Assembly (NCBI RefSeq): GCF_018343665.1
Contig: NZ_JAGYPM010000002.1
Location: 989,213-1,053,212 of the forward strand
Length of the DNA: 64,000 bases
Direction of reading: 5' to 3'
DNA from: Cytobacillus citreus
Lineage (GTDB): Bacteria > Bacillota > Bacilli > Bacillales > Cytobacillaceae
Shown here: positions 8,799 through 17,931 of the stretch, piece after piece
Layout: each line of letters starts with the position of its first letter
Numbering within the stretch: position 1 is the stretch's first letter
Program-made: the position numbers and the translations under genes
The notes under the pieces: model-generated
Databases searched by the model: none
The model's input: the letters and a program-made list of their open reading frames with translations, nothing else
Told to the model about the DNA's origin: nothing

Positions 8799-9065
8799 CT
8801 AAACTAACTCAAATAGAAAAGAGCGTAAGTCTTCAGCATCTTCCTCGGAAAGATTAAACGCATATTCTAAATAGCCCTCTTCTTTTAAATCATCTGTTCC
8901 AATAATCGCAAAACGGTTGCTTTGAATATCAAGTACGATATGTTTTCCATAGTAACGATCTGATTGAATAATGGCTAAATCAAATCGTTGATTTTCTCCC
9001 ATAAAGCTAACGAAGCGTGTCTTCGTATTTACCGTATCATCGTATAAAAAAAATCGATCGGACAT
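8799..9065 (-). CDS. DUF3055-family protein
   Basis: An 88-residue acidic cytosolic protein. The opening MSDRFFLYDDT and the segment RFVSFMGENQRFDLAI match the DUF3055 family as I remember it; function unknown. The C-terminal half is rich in Glu/Asp (LSEEDAEDLRSFLFEL). AAGGGGT precedes the ATG. It has its own terminator on the minus strand and no operon partner. Confidence 0.72.
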   Translation of the reverse strand: MSDRFFLYDDTVNTKTRFVSFMGENQRFDLAIIQSDRYYGKHIVLDIQSNRFAIIGTDDLKEEGYLEYAFNLSEEDAEDLRSFLFELV

Positions 9066-9176
9066 ATTTGTTTACCCCTTAAATTTAATTATATATCTAT
9101 ACTATCAGAACGAAATGGAAATCTCACTTCTTTCTCTTTAGATCATAATTTATTGTTTTAATAAATCTTTCTAGGA

Positions 9177-10559
9177 TTGGAAAATATAATCGAATTTTGT
9201 GATAAAATGGTGACATATGTCAATACAAACGCTGCATCTGAGAGGAATGAATTCACGGGCCATCAATATAAAAAGAAAATCAAAAATCTTAAAAAATGGA
9301 TGAAAATTTTCTTGCCATTAGATAAAATTCGATTTTATCCGCCACAATTTATTATCCGTGATCCTATCATGAAAGGGGTTAAAAAAGCGTTTGCAAGTGG
9401 TGAGGAAGTGGCCGTCATTGTTTTTAATATAAAGAATTTACGTGAAATGTCTGAGCAGCTAGGAGAACAAGGTTATACTCAATTTATCAGATTACTAAAG
9501 AAAACCTTTCAAGAAATAATTGAGCAAGAAATCAGTAGTAAAGAAATAATTGCTCTCCATGATTATTCAAGTGATGGATTAACATTATTAATGAAAATAA
9601 ATCATGAGTACCATTGTGTGAATGAAATAGATCAAAAAATGAAAAAGATCTTACGAAATTCAGAGAAAAAACTTCATGAGGAGATGCCGCTTGCCCGTCC
9701 AATATTTGAAACTGGCTATATGTTTATAGAGAAAAAGCATTACTCAATTCAAGAAGCGATCATGAAAGCTCATCAGCAAGCACTTGCGATGGCAGAGAAG
9801 CGTGTTCAAACTGAGTTTAATGAAATGTTATATACTGTCAGCAAAATAGTGTCCCAAAAGGAAATCAGTCTCCTTGCTCAGCCGATAATTGATTTAGCAA
9901 CAGGAGAGGTTCGAGCATGGGAAATGCTCACTCGTGGACCGAAGGAATCTATTTTAGAAAGTCCCCTACAGCTTTTTTCTGTGGCTAGACAAACAAGCAT
10001 GCTTTATGATCTAGAGCTTATCGTTTTCGAAAAGACACTTGAGCAGATACATACTACTGGCTGTACACAGGATATTTTTATTAATTTTACCCCAATTACG
10101 TTAGGGAATAATCGGTTTATTCGTGATATTAAAAAATTACTTGCAAAAAATAAAAATATTTCTCCACGCCAATTAACACTAGAAATAACAGAACGTGATT
10201 CGATTGAAGGGATGGAGAACTTCCTATACAATATAAAGGTATTGAGAATGTTAGGATTTAGGGTAGCTATTGATGATACAGGTGCCGGCTATGCAAGCTT
10301 ACATTCTATAAGTGAAATTATGCCTGATATCATTAAGATTGATCGATCTGTTATTCAAGATATTGATAAAAATACTGTTAAAGAATCTATGTTAAAAGGA
10401 CTTCTATTGGTTGCAAGGGAAGTAGGCTCATTAGTTGTCGCAGAAGGAATTGAAAATGAAGCGGAAGCGTCAGTCCTTTCTAGAAATAAAGTTGATTTAG
10501 CTCAAGGGTATTATTACGCACGCCCGAATGCTCTTATGAAAGGTTTAAAGTCATCGTAG
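9177..10559 (+). CDS. EAL-domain protein with degenerate GGDEF-like N-terminus
   Basis: Predicted c-di-GMP phosphodiesterase or c-di-GMP-binding protein, 460 residues, no membrane segment. The N-terminal half (about 70-215) has a nucleotide-cyclase-like fold pattern without a GGDEF motif. The C-terminal half (about 220-455) is an EAL domain: the signature is AWEMLTRG (EML instead of EAL), followed by NFTP, LEITERDS, DDTGAGYAS, KIDRSVI, AEGIE and QGYYYARP. Most metal and base residues look present, so catalysis is possible but unproved. The start is uncertain: TTG 9177 has only a weak AGGA upstream, and ATG 9207 has no clear site. Confidence 0.85.
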   Translation: MENIIEFCDKMVTYVNTNAASERNEFTGHQYKKKIKNLKKWMKIFLPLDKIRFYPPQFIIRDPIMKGVKKAFASGEEVAVIVFNIKNLREMSEQLGEQGYTQFIRLLKKTFQEIIEQEISSKEIIALHDYSSDGLTLLMKINHEYHCVNEIDQKMKKILRNSEKKLHEEMPLARPIFETGYMFIEKKHYSIQEAIMKAHQQALAMAEKRVQTEFNEMLYTVSKIVSQKEISLLAQPIIDLATGEVRAWEMLTRGPKESILESPLQLFSVARQTSMLYDLELIVFEKTLEQIHTTGCTQDIFINFTPITLGNNRFIRDIKKLLAKNKNISPRQLTLEITERDSIEGMENFLYNIKVLRMLGFRVAIDDTGAGYASLHSISEIMPDIIKIDRSVIQDIDKNTVKESMLKGLLLVAREVGSLVVAEGIENEAEASVLSRNKVDLAQGYYYARPNALMKGLKSS

Positions 10560-10578
10560 TGAAAGAAAGGTGAAACTT

Positions 10579-11016
10579 ATGTATTTTGTTGATCGAGAAA
10601 AAATAGAAGCGACACTCGTTTATTTAGAGCAGCAATTTGCTCTCTTTGAACAAATCGATAATTTGGATTCACACCTTAAAATTGCAGCTATGGAACGGAC
10701 AAGCCAAATGATGATCGAAGCGATCCTCGATGTCGGAAATGCTATGATCGATGGGTTTATTATGCGCGATCCGGGGAGCTATGAAGATATTGTCGACATT
10801 TTAGACGATGAAAAGGTCATACATGATGAGCTTACAAAGAGCTGTAAGCAAATTATTAAGTACCGGAAAATGCTTGTTCAGAATTATATAGATATTAATC
10901 ATGCGGAAGTAAAAGCCGTCTTTAGTGAGCATTTACCGATCATTAAGGAATTTCCAGAGAAAATAAGGCTATATTTACTTAATGAGCTCGGGCCGGTGTC
11001 TGCTTTTCGGAATTAA
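10579..11016 (+). CDS. yutE: YutE-like DUF86/HepT-fold protein
   Basis: A 145-residue all-helical protein of the DUF86 (HEPN/HepT-like) group. HepT toxins carry an R-x4-6-H-x-Y RNase motif; here the corresponding stretch reads RKMLVQNYIDIN, with Gln where the His would be expected, so RNase activity is doubtful. There is no adjacent MntA nucleotidyltransferase partner. The ATG at 10579 is chosen because AAAGGTGA lies directly upstream; GTG 10570 overlaps that site. yutF starts 25 nt after its stop, as in B. subtilis. Confidence 0.78.
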   Translation: MYFVDREKIEATLVYLEQQFALFEQIDNLDSHLKIAAMERTSQMMIEAILDVGNAMIDGFIMRDPGSYEDIVDILDDEKVIHDELTKSCKQIIKYRKMLVQNYIDINHAEVKAVFSEHLPIIKEFPEKIRLYLLNELGPVSAFRN

Positions 11017-11041
11017 CCATGGAATTAAGGAATGATAAGGA

Positions 11042-11806
11042 ATGAAATATAAAGGATATTTAATCGACTTGGACGGTACGATGTATCGGGGGACAGAGCT
11101 GATCAAGGAAGCAGCTGACTTTGTTAATAAACTGCGTGAGCTTGATTTGCCATATCTCTTTGTTACGAATAATTCTTCAAGAACACCTGCCCAAGTAGCA
11201 GATAAGCTTAGAAAATTTAAGATACCTGCTGAAGATGAGCAAGTATTTACAACGAGCATGGCGACGGCGAATTACATATTTGAGCAAAAGAATGACGCCT
11301 CTGTATACGTAATTGGGGAAGAAGGCATTAGAAGTGCTTTGAAAGAAAAGGGATTACGATTTTCGGAGAAGCATGCTGATTATGTTGTGGTTGGAATTGA
11401 CCGCACAATTAATTATGAGAAGCTTGCAACTGCTTGCCTAGCAGTTAGGAATGGAGCTACCTTTATTTCAACAAATGGAGATATCGCAATTCCTACTGAA
11501 AGAGGGCTTCTCCCTGGAAACGGATCATTAACTTCCGTGATTACTGTTTCAACGCAAACAAAACCTATTTTTATTGGAAAGCCGGAATCGATCATTATGG
11601 AACAGGCTTTACAAGTACTTGGTACGAAAAAAGAAGAAACCCTCATGGTAGGAGATAATTACGATACCGATATTTTAGCAGGAATGAATGCAGGGATGGA
11701 TACATTACTCGTTCATACAGGGGTAACGACAAAGGAATTGCTTGCAAGATATGAAAAGAAGCCTACCAATGTTGTTAATTCTCTTGATGATTGGGAGTTT
11801 TTATAG
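11042..11806 (+). CDS. yutF: HAD-superfamily phosphatase, NagD/YutF family
   Basis: Cytosolic class IIA HAD phosphatase of 254 residues. The nucleophile motif is DLDGTMY (residues 9-15), motif II is FVTNNSSRTP, the Lys motif is IGKPE and the acidic motif is VGDNYDTDI. The substrate is unknown; relatives act on sugar phosphates, nucleotides or p-nitrophenyl phosphate. It lies 25 nt after yutE and probably shares its transcript, which ends at the hairpin near 11.9 kb. Confidence 0.9.
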   Translation: MKYKGYLIDLDGTMYRGTELIKEAADFVNKLRELDLPYLFVTNNSSRTPAQVADKLRKFKIPAEDEQVFTTSMATANYIFEQKNDASVYVIGEEGIRSALKEKGLRFSEKHADYVVVGIDRTINYEKLATACLAVRNGATFISTNGDIAIPTERGLLPGNGSLTSVITVSTQTKPIFIGKPESIIMEQALQVLGTKKEETLMVGDNYDTDILAGMNAGMDTLLVHTGVTTKELLARYEKKPTNVVNSLDDWEFL

Positions 11807-11894
11807 AATAACCAGATTGTGAAGGTAGATAGATATATCAGGGATTATGGCGTGTATATTATCAGTGCTTCAAGAATACTATTTTTTCTAATAA

Positions 11895-11955
11895 TAATGC
11901 CTCTAATAGAAGGATAGGGATTTTTTCCTCATTCCTTTTATTAGAGGCTTTTGTT
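11895..11955 (+). terminator. Terminator after yutF
   Basis: GCCTCTAATAGAAGG pairs with CCTTTTATTAGAGGC and is followed by TTTTG. Confidence 0.75.
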
Positions 11956-11990
11956 TACAGATAAGTATAACTTTTCTCGAGTTAGAGAAA

Positions 11991-12115
11991 TGTATAGCTC
12001 CAGCGCCTACCCCCTCGAGGTCATAAGCCAGTCCGCCAAGAAGGTTAAAGAACAACCTTCCTGTCGGCCCGTCTTATGCTTGTCGGGGGTGAGCAAGGCG
12101 CTTGCGCTTTTCTTA
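11991..12115 (+). repeat. Family A structured repeat, copy 5
   Basis: Full-length copy with AGCGCC/GGCGCT, CCCCC/GGGGG, CATAAG/CTTATG and AAGGTT/AACCTT stems. A left flank, CGAGTTAGAGAA, is shared with the copy at 22773 and suggests the element extends about 25 bp further left. Confidence 0.88.
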
Positions 12116-12289
12116 ATTTTATTTTGGGAATAAGTTTAAGTGCAAAAACGCCACAGTCTTCATCCTTCTTAGGCTCGCTATTCTAAGAGTTTCTGTATTC
12201 AAGAGTACTCCTAAGTTCTTGATCAGTGCTAATGGCCTGAGGTCCCAATTCTGATTATCCTATTTCAGTTCGAAAAAATATTTAGGTAA
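12116..12289 (-). other. Intergenic stretch, possible coding remnant
   Basis: About 170 bp between a repeat and a pseudogene. The minus strand is open for about 46 codons around 12125-12262 without a plausible start. I see no recognisable product; it may be degraded DNA from the neighbouring decayed locus. Confidence 0.3.
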
Positions 12290-12804
12290 TTAATAATGGT
12301 CATTAATTTTATGCATATACATATATAATATGATATCTAGTTTTCCTTCCTTATTCCCAAGCTGAGAAAATGCCGTCTTTAGGTCAAATTCATTATTTAT
12401 AACAATTGTTTTAGGGACTTTTATCCCCTCTGCTTGCCAAAGCATATAAGATTGATATTTATCTGTACACTTTTTTTCACCTCATGTCTTGGCATAAATA
12501 ATTGAGTTCCTGTTGCAGTAATTTCCTCTCTAAATTTAGATGCTTCCAAAATTTCTCTATCACTCATAAATACAGCAAGACTAGGCTTCACTTTTTCTAA
12601 TATCTTTAGAAATGCCTTTTTATATTCGTTATCAAGAGCATACTCATATGGTATGTGACGTTTAATTTGAACTCTAGAAGTGAAAAGATTTATCGGATTT
12701 CTTGACACGCCGATTATTTCTTCCTTCACTAATGATTGATTGCATGACTTTATAACATTTTCAGCAGGGGAAGCGCCAACCTCAGTAATCAGGATTTTTT
12801 CCAT
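12290..12804 (-). pseudogene. Broken ATP-grasp / carbamoyl-phosphate-synthase-like gene
   Basis: The N-terminus MEKILITEVGASPAENVIKS and the following Rossmann-like domain resemble ATP-grasp enzymes found in capsule and exopolysaccharide clusters. After about residue 108 (LFMPRHEV) the frame is lost at an A-rich tract near 12475. A shifted frame then continues with DKYQSYMLWQAEGIKVPKT and stops at 12290. Even joined, the product of about 170 residues ends before the ATP-grasp catalytic domain, so it is both frameshifted and truncated. The frameshift lies at a homopolymer and could be a sequencing error; the truncation would remain. Confidence 0.75.
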
Positions 12805-12874
12805 ACAAACACCTCATTATATTAACGAAACGAATCTATAGTTACTATTTAAAGCATTTTTTGCATATTCTTTT

Positions 12875-13459
12875 TTATTCCTTAAAGCGTTCCATACTGT
12901 AATGATCTCTAGCGCTGACCCCTTTTCTTTTCATTACTTTAATAACAGTAAGGGCCATTATTTTTAGGTCAAGTGAAATAGACTGATTGTCTACATATCA
13001 AATATCTAATTTGAATTTTTCTTCCCAATTAATTGAGTTTCGACCATTAACTTGAGCCCATCCTGTAATTCCTGGCTTGACCTCATGCCTCCTAGCTTGT
13101 TCTGTTGTATATAAAGGAAGATATTCCATTAATAAGGGGCGTGGCCCAACTAAACTGATGTCTCCTCTTATTACATTAAACAATTGGGGTAATTTATCTA
13201 AACTATAATTTCTTAGCCATTTTCCTAATCTAGTTAATCTTAACTGTCCCGGCAACATATTCCCATCTTCATCTAGCTTTTCTATCATTGTTCTAAATTT
13301 ATAAATATAAAATGGTTTTCCGCTAAGGCCAGGGCGGAGCTGCTTAAACAAAATGGGAGTGCCCATATTAATAAAAATCATACTGGCAATCGTGACCATA
13401 ATCGGTGAAAAAATAAGTATCAATAAGAAAGCACCAATCAAATCTATCATTCTTTTCAT
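12875..13459 (-). pseudogene. Undecaprenyl-phosphate sugar phosphotransferase with in-frame stop
   Basis: Bacterial sugar transferase (WbaP/EpsL type), which starts exopolysaccharide repeat units on undecaprenyl phosphate. An N-terminal membrane helix is followed by YKFRTM, LRNYSLDKLPQLFNV and the hallmark GDISLVGPRPLL, then PGITGWAQVNGRN. At 12998-13000 a TGA interrupts the conserved KLDxWYVDN motif exactly where Trp (TGG) is expected. The same frame then continues for 40 codons (YVDNQSISLDLKI and on) to TAA at 12875, giving the usual C-terminus. This looks like a single G-to-A nonsense mutation. Confidence 0.85.
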
Positions 13460-13602
13460 AGTAAATACCTCCTGAAAAAGAGATATGGATCTTGTTTTAA
13501 TTGTCTATAGTATTCAATTTTTTTGAAATATGGTTGGATTTTGATGGCATTTGATATTGGAGAATGGCTATCTGATGAAGTACTGCCACTTTTTTTCGAT
13601 TA

Positions 13603-14354
13603 TTATAGGCTCGGTGATTTTGAAGTCAGTTCCTTCCAAAACATGGATTGCATTGCCTCAAGTAACTTTCGGTAGTTCGAAGAATAGCTCTTTTCAATAT
13701 ATTCATAGGAATTTATTAGTTCAAATTTTCGACGTGAATGATGGTGGGCATCTGAGGCAACAAAATGAACTAGGTTATGATCTAATAGATGAAGCGAGAA
13801 ATTCTTTAAACGTCTTCCATGGGATCCTGTTATACTACCTGCTGTAATCTGGACTAATATTCCATGTTGAATCATATCAAAAATTTTTGATGGATTTTTT
13901 CTCAATACTTTATTCCTTTCAGGTTGAGCAAGGATCGGAACAAAGCCTTTCTTTTGTAATTCATAGAGAACCTCTTCAGTATAAGATGGATAATAGTGGC
14001 ATGGAAGCTCCATTAACAAATATTTTCCTGTATTGTTTAAAGTTAAAAAATGTTCCAAGTTATTTTCTATATCGAATTGAATATTTTCATGTAAGTGAAA
14101 TTCTATTCCGGGATAAACAGTTAAAGGTATTTCATTTTCTTTTAATATTGATTAACTTTCTCTACCATGAATATAATGGTCGATGGATCAATTCCATAAA
14201 CATGGCCATTATGAAGATGTTTATGATGAGGGGTTGCAATAACATGACTGATCCCTGATGCAACTGCTTGTTTGGCAAGTAAAATCGTTTCATTCTGATT
14301 TTGAGGACCACCATCAAGCTCATACAAAATATGGTTATGTATATCTACGATCAT
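13603..14354 (-). pseudogene. ywqE: Tyrosine-protein phosphatase, CpsB/YwqE family (frameshifted)
   Basis: PHP-fold, metal-dependent tyrosine phosphatase that normally controls exopolysaccharide export kinases. The N-terminal 70 codons encode MIVDIHNHILYELDGG and VIATPHHKH (metal-binding His). After VEKVNQY the frame stops. A shifted frame resumes at once with ILKENEIPLTVYPGIEFH and runs through ILAQPERNK and FVASDAHHHSRR to the end at 13603. Both halves add up to about 250 residues, the normal length, with one frame change near 14145. AAAGGAG precedes the ATG. It is first in the minus-strand order ywqE, sugar transferase, ATP-grasp. Confidence 0.85.
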
Positions 14355-14522
14355 TTTTTAACTCCTTTCCGTCCCATCCTAAAACCATATTTTTTATTAA
14401 GTTATTATTTTATTCATAATATAGAACTATTTTTCGCTTTTTATGAAACGACGAATCTTAGTAAATAATTTTGTTTAATTAAAAGAGGTATGAGAATTGA
14501 AGTGGTATGGGAGAAGAAATGC

Positions 14523-14558
14523 AAAACAGACAGCGACTTACTAAGTCACTGCCTGTTT
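14523..14558 (-). terminator. Terminator of yutG
   Basis: On the minus strand AACAGGCAGTGACTTAG pairs with CTAAGTCGCTGTCTGTT (imperfect), followed by TT. It lies 55 nt past the yutG stop. Confidence 0.7.
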
Positions 14559-14612
14559 GCCTTTACAGCATCGGCGCATATGAAATCAAATCTACACTGA
14601 TGAGAGGGATTC

Positions 14613-15116
14613 CTACTCCACAGATCCATAAGCTCTATGTGCCAAACGACTTGAGGCTGCTGCAGCAATCGCTCCAACAATGTCATCTAAAAATGTATGA
14701 CATTTTCCTGAGCTTTTATCATTTAGATCTTTTAAGATCCCAGGCTTTAGCTTATCGATATAGCCAAAGTTTGTAAATCCAATCGATCCATAAACATTCA
14801 CAATGGATAAAGCTAATACTTCATCAACACCATACAGCCCTTCATCGATTTCGATTACATTCTGCAAGGGCTCTAAAAGTTGCTTATTTTCTGCTAGCAA
14901 ATCAAGTTGAATGCCTGTCAAGATGGCATTTTGAACTTCCCTTTTGGAGAGGACTCGCTCAACATTTTCAACACAATTCTCCATCTTTAAATTAGGATGA
15001 TATTTTTCTTGGAGAAAATAGACTAATTTTGCAATATCCTCAATTTCTACTCCACGATCTCGTAGCCATTTTCGCGCTGTTTGCTCAATCAAGTCTGCTT
15101 GTTTTTCCTCGTTCAT
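14613..15116 (-). CDS. yutG: Phosphatidylglycerophosphatase A-like protein YutG
   Basis: A 167-residue protein of the PgpA superfamily. The segment SSGKCHTFLDDIVGAIAAAA carries the conserved acidic pair expected in PgpA-like proteins. Unlike E. coli PgpA it is not strongly hydrophobic, so it may be a soluble relative of uncertain substrate. The ATG at 15116 is chosen because AAAGGTGGAG lies just upstream. It diverges from yutH. Confidence 0.8.
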   Translation of the reverse strand: MNEEKQADLIEQTARKWLRDRGVEIEDIAKLVYFLQEKYHPNLKMENCVENVERVLSKREVQNAILTGIQLDLLAENKQLLEPLQNVIEIDEGLYGVDEVLALSIVNVYGSIGFTNFGYIDKLKPGILKDLNDKSSGKCHTFLDDIVGAIAAAASSRLAHRAYGSVE

Positions 15117-15308
15117 CGGCTCCACCTTTTTTCCTATTAGTTTCAATATATATATACCCTATTTTTGAAAAATATGCTAATGCCAAGCTTTTGAAGGCTG
15201 AACATCATTCATCATTTCCTTACAAACTTCACTTATTCAAGAAAAGAACAAGTTTTGCGATTTCATTTCATATATTTGCGATAAGGAGTTGGATAATGGA
15301 GGTGCGAA

Positions 15309-16313
15309 ATGTTAAAATTGCTTAAAAATTCATACGGGGTTCAAGCGGATGAAGAGATCAGAATAGGAAAATACCATGCTTTCAGGAAGCAAGGAGAAAT
15401 ATATATCCTTGTCCCCACCGGAGCGATAAATGACGAGGAGCTCGGTGAATTAGAAATGCTTACTGATCATCTTGTCAAAAACGGTGAAAAATACTGCAGT
15501 ACTTTTCTAAAAACAAAGGATGGCAGGAAATATACTGAGTGGGAGAATAGAAATTATTGTGTGCTGATCAATAAGCAAACGCAAAACCGAAAATTAAATC
15601 ATTTTGGCAGGAAGCTCGCAAGGTTTCACATCAGAGGGAGAGCGGTATCCTTTCCAGTAAAAAAGATAACCAGGGTCGGACAGTGGAAGCAATTATGGGA
15701 AAAAAGGCTAGATCAAATGGAAAGTGTATGGAACGAAATGTCGTTTCAGCAGCCAGACCAAGAATTTGATCGGATGTTTCTCGAATCCTTTCCATATTAT
15801 AGGGGAATAGCTGAAAATGCTATTCAGTATCTTGTAGACACAGAAATTGATGATGAGCCCTCAATAGTAGATAGCGGCACAATATGTCATATTCAGTTTA
15901 CCCCGGATACATGGGCAAACTCTTACTATATGAAAAATCCATTGGACTGGGTTTTTGATCATTCTTCAAGGGATATATCTGAATGGACGAGAGAAAAGTA
16001 CTTCCGAAATATTAAAACATATGAGCCAGATCTTCGAAAATTTATTAGGGATTATCAAAGCATTGTTCCGTTATCATCATTTTCTTGGAGACTATATTTT
16101 TCCCGAATTTTATTTCCGCTTCATTATTTTCATTGCATCGAATCATATTTTGGAACAAGCTCAGAACAGGAGAAAAAAATACTCGAAGAGAGGCTGCAAA
16201 AGTTTCTGCAGCAAACAGATGATCATGAACGATTTTTAGGAGGATTTTATGAATTTGCCGAAGTGCCTGTCCAAAATATGAAAATTCCATTAATAAATTG
16301 GCTGAAAAAATAG
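15309..16313 (+). CDS. yutH: Spore coat-associated kinase-like protein YutH
   Basis: A 334-residue member of the CotS/YutH group, with a divergent aminoglycoside-phosphotransferase fold. Members are spore coat-associated; enzymatic activity is unproved. The C-terminal half contains the HIQFTPDTW segment corresponding to the kinase metal region, but a canonical HGD catalytic motif is absent (VDSGTICHIQF), so it may be a pseudokinase. GGAGGTG precedes the ATG. B. subtilis yutH occupies the same place upstream of hom. Confidence 0.85.
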   Translation: MLKLLKNSYGVQADEEIRIGKYHAFRKQGEIYILVPTGAINDEELGELEMLTDHLVKNGEKYCSTFLKTKDGRKYTEWENRNYCVLINKQTQNRKLNHFGRKLARFHIRGRAVSFPVKKITRVGQWKQLWEKRLDQMESVWNEMSFQQPDQEFDRMFLESFPYYRGIAENAIQYLVDTEIDDEPSIVDSGTICHIQFTPDTWANSYYMKNPLDWVFDHSSRDISEWTREKYFRNIKTYEPDLRKFIRDYQSIVPLSSFSWRLYFSRILFPLHYFHCIESYFGTSSEQEKKILEERLQKFLQQTDDHERFLGGFYEFAEVPVQNMKIPLINWLKK

Positions 16314-16350
16314 CATCCATTAAACCATTAATCCTGCCATAAGCATAACG

Positions 16351-16380
16351 AAATGCGCCCTTTTATCAGGTCGCATTTTT
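16351..16380 (+). terminator. Terminator after yutH
   Basis: AAATGCG pairs with CGCATTT over a loop of about 14 nt, ending in TTTTT. Confidence 0.6.
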
Positions 16381-16387
16381 CTGCTTA

Positions 16388-16517
16388 GAGGAAAGTTTAA
16401 GTTTATTAATGTACTAGAGTAAAGTGTGTTTTTAATTAAATACTCTGCTAATAAGATCGCATAAGAAAAACGAAAATTAAGATTGCGGTTATGCCTCCAC
16501 TGATTGAAGTTTCACTT
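16388..16517 (+). repeat. Family C repeat segments upstream of hom
   Basis: Contains AGGAAAGTTTAAGTTTATT, nearly repeated at 38858, and CCACTGATTGAAGTTTCACT, repeated exactly at 20641. The region between yutH and the hom promoter is therefore mostly repeat DNA. Confidence 0.55.
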
Positions 16518-16545
16518 TAAATTCAAATTAATATGAAAATATCTG

Positions 16546-16574
16546 TTGTAAAAAATAGAAATTCACACTATAAT
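16546..16574 (+). promoter_or_regulatory. Sigma-A type promoter of hom-thrC-thrB
   Basis: TTGTAA at 16546-16551 and TATAAT at 16569-16574 are separated by 17 bp. Predicted transcription starts near 16581, about 50 nt before the hom GTG. Confidence 0.75.
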
Positions 16575-16632
16575 GTCTACTATACAAATACAAATGTACA
16601 TGCAGAAAGAACAAAGTGAGAGGGGTAAGAAA

Positions 16633-17931
16633 GTGGAGGCAATCTCAATCGGCTTATTAGGTCTGGGCACCGTTGGCTCAGGTGTTGTGAAAATTATTGA
16701 AAATCATCAGGATAAGCTTATGCACCAAGTAGGCTGTCCAGTAAAAGTGAAGAAGATCCTAGTAAAGGATTTAAATAAAGAACGTGCTGTGAAAATAGAC
16801 AATGAGAAGTTAACAACAGATCCGGATGAAATATTATATGACCCAGAAATCGATGTCATTATTGAGGTTATGGGCGGGATGAAAGAAACGAAAAATTATA
16901 TGATAAAGGCCTTAAGGAATCGGAAGCATATTGTAACAGCGAACAAGGATTTAATGGCAGTACACGGCTCAGAGCTTCTGACAATTGCATCGGAGAATGA
17001 ATGTGATCTATTTTACGAGGCTAGTGTAGCGGGAGGAATTCCGATTTTAAGAAGCCTTGTAGATGGTCTTGCATCTGATCGGATTACGAAAATGATGGGG
17101 ATTGTCAATGGGACGACTAATTTTATTTTAACGAAGATGAGCAAGCATGGCAGTGCCTACGAGGAAGTGTTGAAGGAGGCACAGGAGCTTGGCTACGCGG
17201 AAGCAGACCCTACTTCTGATGTTGAAGGGCTTGATGCAGCGAGGAAAATGGCGATCTTAGCAACACTTGGATTTTCAATGAAAATCGATCTTGATGATGT
17301 AAAGGTTGAAGGCATTACTCGGATAACGGAGGAAGATCTTCGATATGGACGTCAGCTTGGCTATACGATGAAATTAATCGGAATTGCTCATAGAGAAGGG
17401 GAAAAGGTCGATGTCAGTGTTCAGCCTACTTTATTAGCCGATACTCATCCTCTAGCATCTGTTCAGGATGAATTTAATGCTGTTTATGTATATGGAGAGG
17501 CCGTTGGCGAAACGATGTTTTATGGCCCAGGGGCAGGCAGTTTGCCGACAGCAACAGCTGTTGTTTCTGATCTTGTTGGTGTGTTGAAAAACATGCGTTT
17601 AGGTGTAACTGGAAAAAACGCTGTAACACCTCAATACAAAAAACAGCTAAAAGAACCGAGTGAAATTTATTCCAAATATTTTCTAAGATTGCATGTGAGG
17701 GATGAAGTTGGTGTCTTTGCAAATATCACATCCATTTTTTCTGAGCATCGTGTAAGCTTCGAAAAGATTCTTCAGATGCCATTAAAAGAAAAAGAATATG
17801 CAGAGATTGTTTTAGTAACTCATCAAGCATCCTTACAAGATTATGAGGAAATTTTAGTGAAATTAAGAGATTTACAGGCAGTTAAAACAATTGAAAGCTC
17901 ATATCGGGTTGAAGGGAGTGCAAATGTATGA
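16633..17931 (+). CDS. hom: Homoserine dehydrogenase
   Basis: NADP-dependent reduction of aspartate semialdehyde to homoserine. The 432-residue protein has the Rossmann [12 protein letters not shown], the catalytic-domain motif [23 protein letters not shown], and a C-terminal ACT domain (about residue 350 onward, [15 protein letters not shown]) for threonine feedback. The GTG at 16633 is chosen over an upstream ATG because AGGGG lies 7 nt before it, it matches the B. subtilis start, and the upstream ATG falls inside the promoter. It overlaps thrC by 4 nt. Confidence 0.97.
   Translation: MEAISIGLLGLGTVGSGVVKIIENHQDKLMHQVGCPVKVKKILVKDLNKERAVKIDNEKLTTDPDEILYDPEIDVIIEVMGGMKETKNYMIKALRNRKHIVTANKDLMAVHGSELLTIASENECDLFYEASVAGGIPILRSLVDGLASDRITKMMGIVNGTTNFILTKMSKHGSAYEEVLKEAQELGYAEADPTSDVEGLDAARKMAILATLGFSMKIDLDDVKVEGITRITEEDLRYGRQLGYTMKLIGIAHREGEKVDVSVQPTLLADTHPLASVQDEFNAVYVYGEAVGETMFYGPGAGSLPTATAVVSDLVGVLKNMRLGVTGKNAVTPQYKKQLKEPSEIYSKYFLRLHVRDEVGVFANITSIFSEHRVSFEKILQMPLKEKEYAEIVLVTHQASLQDYEEILVKLRDLQAVKTIESSYRVEGSANV

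Noticed and set aside
13551..14258. Plus-strand frames of 98 and 123 codons
   Set aside because: They are antisense to the ywqE pseudogene, which explains the sequence on the minus strand with clear PHP-phosphatase motifs.
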